Assembly: GCA_013373105.1 (NCBI GenBank)
Contig: JABXIJ010000012.1
Location: 1 to 64,000 of the forward strand
DNA length: 64,000 nt
Reading direction: 5' to 3'
Source of the DNA: Flavobacteriaceae bacterium
GTDB taxonomy: Bacteria > Bacteroidota > Bacteroidia > Flavobacteriales > Flavobacteriaceae
Shown: positions 36,260 to 44,081 of the stretch, one piece after another
Position numbering within the stretch: position 1 is the first letter of the stretch
Layout of the letters: the number at the start of each line of letters is the position of its first letter
Position numbers and translations under genes: made by a program
The notes under the pieces: model-generated
What the model was told of the DNA's origin: nothing
The model's input: only the letters and a program-made list of their open reading frames with translations
The model's database searches: none

Positions 36260-36267
36260 TACTTTTG
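36260..36267 (+). promoter_or_regulatory. Probable -7 box of the ftcD transcript
   Basis: TACTTTTG matches TAnnTTTG and lies 26 bases before the ATG at 36294. A TTG at 36246 is too close to serve as the -33 element. Confidence 0.5.
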
Positions 36268-36293
36268 ACAATCAATAAAACTCATCATCAACC

Positions 36294-37988
36294 ATGAAAA
36301 AACAGCTTATAGAATGTGTGCCTAACATTAGTGAAGGTAAAGATTTAGCAAAAATTCAAGAAATTGCAAATGTTGTAAAAACTGTAGAAGGTGTTAAGCT
36401 TTTAGATATAGATCCTGGAAAAGCAACCAATAGAACAGTAATTACATTTGTTGGTGAACCCAATAGTGTTGTTGAAGCTGCTTTTAGATTAATAAAAAAA
36501 GCATCTGAATTAATAGACATGAGTAAACAAAAAGGAGAACATCCTAGATTTGGAGCTACTGATGTTTGTCCTCTTGTGCCAATTGCTAACATAACAATGG
36601 AAGAAACAACAAAATTTGCTAGAATTTTGGGTGATAAAGTTGGTAAAGAATTAGGTATATCAGGATATTATTATGAAAATGCTGCTACTTCTTCAACTAG
36701 AAAAAACTTAGCTACTGTTAGAGCAGGTGAATATGAAGGTCTAAAGGATAAATTTGCAAACCCAAATTGGAAACCAGATTTTGGACCTACAGAGTTTAAT
36801 GATAAAGTTGTAAAATCTGGTGTAACTGCCATTTCTGCAAGAGATTTTCTAATTGCTTATAATATAAATTTAAATTCTACATCAACTAGAAGAGCAAATG
36901 CAATTGCTTTTGATATTCGTGAAGCTGGTAGAATTAAACGAGAAGGAAACCCAATTACTGGTAAAAAAGTTTTAGATAAAAATGGTGAGCCTATCAGAAT
37001 TCCTGGTAAATTAAAAGCTGTAAAAGGTATTGGTTGGTATATAGAAGAGTATGGTATTGCTCAAATATCATATAATTTAACTAATATTTCTATTACTTCT
37101 ATGCATCAGGCTTTCTACGAAACAAGTTTAGCAGCCACAGAACGTGGTTTACGTGTAACAGGTTCTGAATTAGTAGGATTAGTTCCATTAAAGGCAATGT
37201 TAGATGCAGCAGACTTTTTCTTGAAAAAACAACAGAGGTCACTAGGCATTTCTGAAGCTGAAAAAATTAAAATTGCTATTAAATCTTTAGGATTAGACGA
37301 TTTAAAACCCTTTAATCCAGAAGAAAGGATTATTGAGTATGTAATGAACAAAGATGCAGAAAAAAAACTTGCTGATTTAACCATAAAAGATTTTGCAGAA
37401 GAAACTGCAGCTGAATCTATTGCTCCAGGAGGTGGTAGTATTTCTGCTTATGTTGGTACTCTTGGTGTTGCGCTTGGCACAATGGTAGCAAACTTATCTG
37501 CTCACAAGCCTGGTTGGGATGAAAAATGGGAATTTTATTCTGAATGGGCTCAAAAAGGACAACAATATAAAAATGATTTATTGTATTTAGTTGATGAAGA
37601 TACTAACGCTTTTAATAAAATAATTGAAGCTTTTAGAATGCCAAAATCTAATGATGAAGAATTAAACAAAAGAAAGGAAGCCATAGAAAATGCTACTAAA
37701 TACGCAACTGAAGTGCCATTTAAAGTTATGCAAACTGCTTATAAATCAATTGAAGTTATGATGACCATGTTAAAGCAAGGTATGCAAAGCTCTTTATCTG
37801 ATACAGGTGTTGGAGTGCTTTGTGCAAAAACGGCAGTAACTGGTGCATATTTTAATGTAAGAATAAATGCTAAGGATATAAAAGATAGAACTTTTGTTGA
37901 AAAAATATCAAAAGAAGCAAAAGTAATTTTCGACAAAACATTAGAATTAGAAAATGAAATGATGCAAATTATAGACGCTAATATTTAA
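36294..37988 (+). CDS. ftcD: Glutamate formimidoyltransferase / formimidotetrahydrofolate cyclodeaminase
   Basis: 564 residues, a fusion like the mammalian enzyme. Residues 1-300 are the transferase: IECVPNISEGKDLAKI, GEHPRFGATDVCPLVPI with catalytic His83, and NITSMHQAFYE. A linker leads to the all-helical cyclodeaminase, about 365-564: EETAAESIAPGGGSISAYVG and LVDEDTNAFNKIIEAFRMPK. The enzyme moves the formimino group of histidine catabolism onto tetrahydrofolate and then releases ammonia. hutH, hutU and hutI are not in the window. Confidence 0.95.
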   Translation: MKKQLIECVPNISEGKDLAKIQEIANVVKTVEGVKLLDIDPGKATNRTVITFVGEPNSVVEAAFRLIKKASELIDMSKQKGEHPRFGATDVCPLVPIANITMEETTKFARILGDKVGKELGISGYYYENAATSSTRKNLATVRAGEYEGLKDKFANPNWKPDFGPTEFNDKVVKSGVTAISARDFLIAYNINLNSTSTRRANAIAFDIREAGRIKREGNPITGKKVLDKNGEPIRIPGKLKAVKGIGWYIEEYGIAQISYNLTNISITSMHQAFYETSLAATERGLRVTGSELVGLVPLKAMLDAADFFLKKQQRSLGISEAEKIKIAIKSLGLDDLKPFNPEERIIEYVMNKDAEKKLADLTIKDFAEETAAESIAPGGGSISAYVGTLGVALGTMVANLSAHKPGWDEKWEFYSEWAQKGQQYKNDLLYLVDEDTNAFNKIIEAFRMPKSNDEELNKRKEAIENATKYATEVPFKVMQTAYKSIEVMMTMLKQGMQSSLSDTGVGVLCAKTAVTGAYFNVRINAKDIKDRTFVEKISKEAKVIFDKTLELENEMMQIIDANI

Positions 37989-37991
37989 AAC

Positions 37992-38459
37992 ATGATTACT
38001 GATGCTATAGAAATAATACCATTTGAAAATCAATATGCAAAAGATTTTTACGATTTAAATGCTTATTGGTTACAAAAGTATTTTTATATAGAACCTTATG
38101 ATGAAAAAGTATTAAGTCGTCCAGAAGAATATATAATTAAACCTGGTGGTTATATATTCTTTGCTAAATATAATGATGAAATTGTAGGAGTTATTTCATT
38201 AATAAATCAAAATACATTTTTTGAATTGAGTAAAATGGCTGTAAACCCTAAATATCAAGGGTTAAAAATTGGTCAGAAATTAATAGATTATGTTATAAAT
38301 TTTGCACATCAAGAAAACTGGGACAGTATTACTTTATATTCACATAGGTCTCTAGAAAAAGCTATTTCACTATATAAAAAAGTAGGCTTTAAAGAAGTAC
38401 CAGTTGAAAAAGATGTGTACTATGAAAGAGCAGATATTAAAATGAAATTAATACTATAA
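37992..38459 (+). CDS. GNAT-family N-acetyltransferase
   Basis: 155 residues. ELSKMAVNPKYQGLKIGQKLI is the acetyl-CoA pyrophosphate loop (Q/R-x-x-G-x-G/A pattern), and SLEKAISLYKKVGFKEVPV the final motif. Substrate unknown. It starts three bases after ftcD and is probably co-transcribed. Its stop overlaps the aroQ stop, convergent. Confidence 0.88.
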   Translation: MITDAIEIIPFENQYAKDFYDLNAYWLQKYFYIEPYDEKVLSRPEEYIIKPGGYIFFAKYNDEIVGVISLINQNTFFELSKMAVNPKYQGLKIGQKLIDYVINFAHQENWDSITLYSHRSLEKAISLYKKVGFKEVPVEKDVYYERADIKMKLIL

Positions 38460-38867
38460 AAAACTCTGTACAGCTAATTCATAACCCTTTAAACCAAAAC
38501 CAAAAATTACTCCTTTTGCATTTGGCGCAATAAAACTCTGATGCCTAAATTCTTCTCTAGCATGTATGTTAGAAATATGTAATTCTACAACTGGAGTTTC
38601 TATACTTTTAATTGCATCACCTATGCTAACAGAAGTATGTGTGTAAGCAGCTGCATTTAGAATTATACCATCATAATTAAAACCAACCTCATGTAATTTG
38701 TCTATTAATTCACCTTCTATATTAGACTGATAATAAGCTAATTCTACATTCTTAAACTTTAATTGTAGCTTTCTAAAAAATTCTTCGAAAGTTGTTGAAC
38801 CATAAATTTCAGGTTCACGTTTGCCAAGTAAGTTTAAATTTGGTCCATTAATTATAATTAGTTTCAT
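38454..38867 (-). CDS. aroQ: 3-dehydroquinate dehydratase, type II
   Basis: 137 residues. IINGPNLNLLGKREPEIYG contains the catalytic tyrosine (Tyr22) and arginine; ILNAAAYTHTSVSIGDA and ELHISNIHAREEFRHQS contain the substrate-binding His and catalytic pair. It makes 3-dehydroshikimate in the shikimate pathway. It lies divergent from xerD with 43 bases between the start codons. Confidence 0.96.
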   Translation of the reverse strand: MKLIIINGPNLNLLGKREPEIYGSTTFEEFFRKLQLKFKNVELAYYQSNIEGELIDKLHEVGFNYDGIILNAAAYTHTSVSIGDAIKSIETPVVELHISNIHAREEFRHQSFIAPNAKGVIFGFGLKGYELAVQSFL

Positions 38868-38910
38868 GCTAATTCTTTAAAGTTGTAAATATATACTTTA
38901 TTTTTAGCAA

Positions 38911-39807
38911 ATGAAATGGCAGCAAGCGATTAAAGATTATCAATTTTATTTAAAAATAGAAAGAGGACTTTCTAAAAACACCATTGAAAGTTATTCTAGA
39001 GATTTAGAAAAACTAGTAAAATTTCTAGATGAAAATAATAGTAACTCCTCTCCTATTAAAATTGATGAAGAATCTATACAAGCTTTTATTTATCATACTG
39101 CTAAACTTGTTAACCCTAGAAGTCAGGCAAGAATAATTTCTGGTCTACGAAGTTTTTTCGATTATTTAGTTTTTGAAGATTATCGTAAAACTAATCCAAC
39201 AGATTTAATAGAAACGCCCAAGATTGGTAGAAAATTACCAGATACTTTATCTGAAAATGAAATCAACTCTTTAATACAAGCTATAGATTTAAGTCATCCT
39301 CAAGGTGAAAGAAACAGAACTATTTTAGAAGTTATGTATTCTTGTGGTTTAAGGGTAAGCGAATTGGTTACTTTAAAAATTTCAGATCTTTTTTTTGAAG
39401 AAGGATTTATTAGAGTGCTTGGAAAAGGAAATAAAGAACGATTTGTTCCTATTCATTATCAAGCTCAAAAATATATTACAACCTACATTAATGAAATAAG
39501 AAACCATATTAAACCATTAAAAGGCTTTAATGACACTTTATTTTTAAATAGAAGAGGGAAAAGTTTAAGTAGGCAAATGATTTTTACGATTTTAAAAAAC
39601 TTGGCATCAGATATTGGTTTAAAAAAGAAAATTAGTCCACATACTTTACGTCATTCCTTTGCTACTCATTTATTAAAAAATGGTGCTGATTTAAGAGCAA
39701 TTCAACAAATGTTAGGTCATGAAAGTATAACAACAACAGAGGTATATGTACATTTAGATAAAACATATTTAAAAGAAGTTGTAGAAACCTATCATCCTAG
39801 AAAATAA
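38911..39807 (+). CDS. xerD: Tyrosine recombinase XerD
   Basis: 298 residues, standard length. The N-terminal SAM-like domain covers 1-100. Catalytic residues are all present: Arg148 (CGLRVSELV), Lys172 (GKGNK), His244 and Arg247 (HTLRHSFATHLL), His270 (MLGHESI) and Tyr279 (TEVYVH). The C-terminal end YLKEVVETYHPRK is XerD-like. It resolves chromosome dimers at dif. Its size and aroQ/rny context argue against an element-borne integrase. A strong terminator follows directly. Confidence 0.93.
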   Translation: MKWQQAIKDYQFYLKIERGLSKNTIESYSRDLEKLVKFLDENNSNSSPIKIDEESIQAFIYHTAKLVNPRSQARIISGLRSFFDYLVFEDYRKTNPTDLIETPKIGRKLPDTLSENEINSLIQAIDLSHPQGERNRTILEVMYSCGLRVSELVTLKISDLFFEEGFIRVLGKGNKERFVPIHYQAQKYITTYINEIRNHIKPLKGFNDTLFLNRRGKSLSRQMIFTILKNLASDIGLKKKISPHTLRHSFATHLLKNGADLRAIQQMLGHESITTTEVYVHLDKTYLKEVVETYHPRK

Positions 39808-39838
39808 AAAAAGGCTCACTTTTCAGTGAGCCTTTTTT
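39806..39838. terminator. Bidirectional terminator between xerD and rny
   Basis: AAGGCTCACT / AGTGAGCCTT forms a ten-base-pair stem with a four-base loop, flanked by A6 and T6. It lies at the xerD stop and 17 bases past the rny stop, serving both convergent genes. Confidence 0.85.
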
Positions 39839-39854
39839 ATTGTATTTTTATTAT

Positions 39855-41423
39855 TTATTTAGCTACGTTTATAGCTCTTGTTTCTCTAATTACAGTAACT
39901 TTTACTTGACCTGGATAAGTCATATCATTCTGAATCTTTTGTGAAATATTAAATGATAATTCAGCGGCTTTTGTATCGTTAACTTTACCACTCTCAACCA
40001 TAACACGTAATTCACGACCTGCTTGTATAGCATAAGCTTTTTGAACTCCATTAAATTCAAACGCTATATTTTCTAAATCTTTTAAACGTTGTATGTAAGA
40101 ATCTAAAACCTGACGTCTTGCTCCTGGTCTTGCTCCTGAAATTGCATCACAAACTTGAATTATTGGAGAAATTAAATACTTCATTTCAATTTCATCATGG
40201 TGAGCTCCTATTGCATTACAAACTTCATCTTTTTCACCATATTTTTCTGCCCATTGCATACCTAATAAAGCATGAGGTAACTCACTTTCTGTTTCAGGTA
40301 CTTTACCAATATCGTGTAACAATCCTGCTCTTTTTGCTAGTTTTGGATTTAATCCCATTTCAGCAGCCATAATTCCACATAGATTAGCTACTTCTCTAGA
40401 ATGCTGTAATAAGTTCTGACCGTAAGAAGATCTGTATTTCATTCTTCCTACAATTTTTATTAATTCTGGGTGTAAACCATGAATTCCTAAATCTATTACA
40501 GTTCTTTTACCAACCTCTATAATTTCCTGATTAATTTGTTTTTCTGTTTTTTTAACTACTTCTTCAATTCTAGCAGGATGTATTCTACCATCTGTTACTA
40601 GTTTATGCATAGATAAACGAGCAATCTCTCTTCTAACAGGGTCAAAACAAGAAAGTATAATTGCTTCAGGTGTATCATCAACAATAATTTCTACACCAGT
40701 TGCAGATTCTAATGCTCTAATGTTTCTTCCTTCACGACCAATAATACGTCCTTTAACATCATCAGATTCTAGGTTAAAAACAGATACACAGTTTTCAACA
40801 GCTTGTTCTACTCCAACTCTTTGTATGGTTCCTAAAATAATTTTTCTTGCTTCTTGTTCTGCTGTAAGTTTAGCTTCTTCTATAGTAGTTTGCACAAAAG
40901 CCATAGCTTCTGTTTTTGCTTCATCTTTTAAAGATGCTACCAATTCTTTTTTAGCTTCCTCTGCAGAAAATCCTGATATTTGCTCAAGCATGTCTACATG
41001 CCTGTTATGAATTTTTTCAAGTTCATTTTCTTTCTTTTCTAAGAATTCAATTTTGTAGTCGTATTCTTTTTCTTTTTGTTCTAAAGATTTATTAAGTCGT
41101 TTATTTTTATCAATTTCTGAAGAAACTAAAGATTCTTTGTCTCGAATTCTTTTTTCTACATCAGACATTTTCTTTTCTCTGGCAAGAATAACTTTCTCAT
41201 GTTCAGATTTAAGTTCTATAAACTTTTCTTTAGCTTGTAGTATTTTATCTTTTTTAATTGATTCAGCATCTTTATGTGCTTCTTTTAAAATTGCTGCTGC
41301 TTGTTTTTTAGTATTATTTAATAACTTTTTTCCTTTGGATTTTTCAATAGCTTTAAAAACTACAAATCCTATAACTGCTCCTATTACTAAACCAATTAGA
41401 ATAGGAAGTATTGCTTCATTCAT
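39855..41423 (-). CDS. rny: Ribonuclease Y
   Basis: 522 residues. One N-terminal membrane helix ([19 protein letters not shown]), a long coiled coil (about 25-205), a KH domain ([17 protein letters not shown] at about 230-246) and an HD domain with [12 protein letters not shown] and [12 protein letters not shown]. RNase Y begins mRNA decay at the membrane. The sequence between its start and zapA encodes 6S RNA, which is on the same strand. Confidence 0.97.
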   Translation of the reverse strand: MNEAILPILIGLVIGAVIGFVVFKAIEKSKGKKLLNNTKKQAAAILKEAHKDAESIKKDKILQAKEKFIELKSEHEKVILAREKKMSDVEKRIRDKESLVSSEIDKNKRLNKSLEQKEKEYDYKIEFLEKKENELEKIHNRHVDMLEQISGFSAEEAKKELVASLKDEAKTEAMAFVQTTIEEAKLTAEQEARKIILGTIQRVGVEQAVENCVSVFNLESDDVKGRIIGREGRNIRALESATGVEIIVDDTPEAIILSCFDPVRREIARLSMHKLVTDGRIHPARIEEVVKKTEKQINQEIIEVGKRTVIDLGIHGLHPELIKIVGRMKYRSSYGQNLLQHSREVANLCGIMAAEMGLNPKLAKRAGLLHDIGKVPETESELPHALLGMQWAEKYGEKDEVCNAIGAHHDEIEMKYLISPIIQVCDAISGARPGARRQVLDSYIQRLKDLENIAFEFNGVQKAYAIQAGRELRVMVESGKVNDTKAAELSFNISQKIQNDMTYPGQVKVTVIRETRAINVAK

Positions 41424-41448
41424 GATCTTAATTTATTGTATAAAAAAA

Positions 41449-41602
41449 GCCTACATTAGATGTGCTTTTAAACTCCAATATGACATAAATAGGATTAACT
41501 AGCTGTTCAAGGATCCAATCTAAGTTGGCTTGCTTTAGTAGCTATGACTCATCCTTCATAATAGAATAGTGTTGAGTTTAATAAACAATTACTAATGTAG
41601 GC
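41449..41602 (-). ncRNA. ssrS: 6S RNA
   Basis: The ends GCCTACATTAG and CTAATGTAGGC (41592-41602 and 41449-41459) pair perfectly to close a 154-base RNA, followed on the minus strand by T7, so transcription runs minus. There is no open frame inside. Length, closing stem with a long internal bubble and arms, and position just downstream of zapA all fit 6S RNA, which lies next to zapA in many bacteria. 6S RNA binds housekeeping RNA polymerase in stationary phase. The internal structure was judged only by eye. Confidence 0.75.
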
Positions 41603-41630
41603 AGTATGTTGTTAATATATTTAAATGAAC

Positions 41631-41921
41631 TTATTTTAAATGAGATTTTACCAAATTGGTAAGCTCATCTATTTTTTGAATAGTTTCTTTCTCTGTAGAT
41701 TGTTTTTCTAAAGCTGATATTTCTATCTTGGAAGCAAACTGTAAAGCAGACATAGCTAAAACATCTTGTTTATCACTTACTGCATAGTTTTTTTCATATA
41801 AAGAAATTAAATTATTTATTGCATTTGCAGCTTTACGCATGCCTTCTTCCTCTTTTGTGTTTTTTACACTTAAAGGATATGTTCTACCTGCAATTACAAC
41901 ATTTATCTTTAGTTTATCCAC
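41631..41921 (-). CDS. zapA: Cell division protein ZapA
   Basis: 96 residues. KINVVIAGRTYPLSVKNTKE is the globular head of ZapA, followed by a helical part (EEGMRKAANAINNLISLYEK, then LQFASKIEISALEK). ZapA crosslinks FtsZ filaments at the division ring. It follows the coiled-coil gene by 13 bases and precedes 6S RNA by 28. Confidence 0.92.
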   Translation of the reverse strand: MDKLKINVVIAGRTYPLSVKNTKEEEGMRKAANAINNLISLYEKNYAVSDKQDVLAMSALQFASKIEISALEKQSTEKETIQKIDELTNLVKSHLK

Positions 41922-41934
41922 TTGTAAAAGAACT

Positions 41935-42225
41935 TTATTCTTGAAGTTGAATTATACATTTATCAATTTCTCTAATTAATGCATTTATTTTCAACTTTGT
42001 ATCTTTTGTGTTTGTACTACTGCCATCGATAGTTTTAGCAACTTTTAGCAAATCATATTCTTTTTGCTGATCTGATAATTCTTGCTGTTTTTCTAAAAGT
42101 TTTTGTTGTAAGGCTGTATTATTTTGAAGCAAAATTTCATTTTCTTTTTTTAAAAATTCATAATTAGAAAGTAAGTTCTGTAACTTATTTTCTAATAAAT
42201 GAATTGCTTCTATAATATTGGCCAT
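41935..42225 (-). CDS. Coiled-coil protein upstream of zapA
   Basis: 96 residues, nearly all coiled coil: heptad patterns run through LENKLQNLLSNYEFLKKENE and ALQQKLLEKQQEL. A short polar break (GSSTNTKDTK) precedes a last helix INALIREIDKCIIQLQ. It is the first gene of the zapA transcript. The location and ZapB-like architecture suggest a division-ring partner of ZapA; sequence identity to ZapB is not evident. Flavobacteria generally keep such a gene here. Confidence 0.75.
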   Translation of the reverse strand: MANIIEAIHLLENKLQNLLSNYEFLKKENEILLQNNTALQQKLLEKQQELSDQQKEYDLLKVAKTIDGSSTNTKDTKLKINALIREIDKCIIQLQE

Positions 42226-42372
42226 AGTTACTTTTAAAATAAACTATCTCAACAAAGTTAACACTCTCTTTTAAATATTCCAACAAAATATTCTCTTTTT
42301 ACAATAGAAATCAACAATTAAAATTCTTTGAAAAAATCTATTTTTTATACTTTTATCATAAATAATTGCATT

Positions 42373-44076
42373 TTGAAGAAAAGTCTATTTTTTATCTTAT
42401 TAACATTTAAAGTTGTAAGTTATTCACAAGAAAAATACCCAAAAAACTACTTTAGAAACCCACTAGATATACCCATTTTATTATCAGGTTCTTTTGGAGA
42501 GTTGAGAAGTAATCATTTTCACTCAGGTTTAGATATTAAAACACAAGGAAAAGAGGGTTTACCAGTTTATGCAGCAGCAGATGGTTATGTTTCTAGAATT
42601 AAAGTACAGCAATTTGGTTATGGCAAAGCTTTATACATAACACACCCAAATGGCTATACTACAGTCTATGCTCATTTAAAAAAGTTTGTTCCAGAAGTTG
42701 AAGATTACGTAAAATCAGTTCAATACAAAAAAGAAAGTTACGCTACTGGTAATTTGTTTTTTAAAGAAGGGGAATTTCAATATAAAAAGGGTGATATTAT
42801 AGCGTATTCTGGAGATACTGGTGGTTCTGGTGGTCCTCATTTACATTTTGAAATTAGAGACACAGAAACAGAAAATATAATAAACCCTTTGTATTTTGGA
42901 ATTAACGTAAATGATACTATACCTCCAACTATACGTGGTTTAAAAGTCTATCCTGTTGCTAGTGACACTAGAATAAATGATAAAAGGCAAGATTTTCAAA
43001 TTCCCATAAAAAAGAATGCTGATGGTAGTTTTTCTGCAGACAGGATAACCGCTAATTCAAGTATTGGTTTTGCTTTAGATATTTATGATAGATTTAATGG
43101 TGCTTACAATAGAAATGGAATTTATAGTCTAGAAATGTTAGTAAACGGAAAATTATATTTTTATTATAATGTAGAAACATTTTCTTTTTCTGAGAGTAAA
43201 TATTTAAACCTTCATATAGACTATAAGCACTACAAAAAATACAAAAGAAGGTATCAAAAATTATTTAAAGAAAGTTCTAATAAATTATCAACTTATAAGA
43301 ATCTAATTAATAATGGTAAGCTTACTGTAGAACCTAAATCGAATTATATAGTTTATCTTATAGTTAAAGATTTTGCTGGAAATTCTAGTTCTGTTAGAAT
43401 TCCAATTTTAGGTAAAGAAAGTAACACCATTTTTGATAAACAAATAGACACAACAAAGTTTAAAGTTGTAGCTAAAAACTTTACTAAATTTAATTTTAAT
43501 GAGTTTTCTGTAGCTTTTCCAAAGAATACCTTCTATAAAGACGAATATTTAGATATAAAATTTGAAAAAGGTATTGCAAAAATTCACACACCAACTATTC
43601 CACTTGATAAGAATTATACCCTAACTTTCAATGTAAAAAAATACAACGATGCAGAAAAGCAACAATTGTATATTGCTAATTTAGAATATCCAAAATACCC
43701 TAGATATCAGTACACAAGAAAAAGAGACTCAACCTTTTTTACAACAACAAAAACATTAGGTAACTATACGCTCTTATCAGATAAAATTAAACCAAGAATT
43801 AGTTTACTATATTGGAAAAATAATCAATGGATATCTAACTTTAAAACTCTTAAAGTAAAAATTAGTGATATTGGTTCTGGAATAAAAAATTGGAGAGCTA
43901 CTATTGATGGTAAATGGATTTTAATGGAATACAACCATAAAAAAGGTATATTGACCTATAATTTTAATGATAAAAAATTGGTGGGTAGCAAACATATTTT
44001 TAAAATTGTAGTTTCTGATAACGTTGGAAATACGAATGAGCTTTCTGCAACGTTTTACAAAAAACAAGTAAATTAA
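42373..44076 (+). CDS. M23 family (LytM) metallopeptidase
   Basis: 567 residues from a TTG at 42373, which gives a signal peptide LKKSLFFILLTFKVVSYSQ ending as in relatives. A TTG 15 codons upstream (42328) is the alternative but puts a second hydrophobic run first. The peptidase domain starts FRNPLDIPILLSGSFGELR, with zinc motifs HFHSGLDIKT (HxxxD) and HLHFEIRD (HxH), so it should be active against peptidoglycan cross-bridges. A C-terminal 380 residues of beta-rich sequence follow. It probably acts in the periplasm. The TonB receptor gene starts five bases after. Confidence 0.88.
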   Translation: MKKSLFFILLTFKVVSYSQEKYPKNYFRNPLDIPILLSGSFGELRSNHFHSGLDIKTQGKEGLPVYAAADGYVSRIKVQQFGYGKALYITHPNGYTTVYAHLKKFVPEVEDYVKSVQYKKESYATGNLFFKEGEFQYKKGDIIAYSGDTGGSGGPHLHFEIRDTETENIINPLYFGINVNDTIPPTIRGLKVYPVASDTRINDKRQDFQIPIKKNADGSFSADRITANSSIGFALDIYDRFNGAYNRNGIYSLEMLVNGKLYFYYNVETFSFSESKYLNLHIDYKHYKKYKRRYQKLFKESSNKLSTYKNLINNGKLTVEPKSNYIVYLIVKDFAGNSSSVRIPILGKESNTIFDKQIDTTKFKVVAKNFTKFNFNEFSVAFPKNTFYKDEYLDIKFEKGIAKIHTPTIPLDKNYTLTFNVKKYNDAEKQQLYIANLEYPKYPRYQYTRKRDSTFFTTTKTLGNYTLLSDKIKPRISLLYWKNNQWISNFKTLKVKISDIGSGIKNWRATIDGKWILMEYNHKKGILTYNFNDKKLVGSKHIFKIVVSDNVGNTNELSATFYKKQVN

Positions 44077-44081
44077 ACTTT

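Noticed and set aside
38911-39807. Tyrosine recombinase as an integrase of a mobile element
   Set aside because: It has XerD length, all XerD residues, and lies between aroQ and rny with no element around it.
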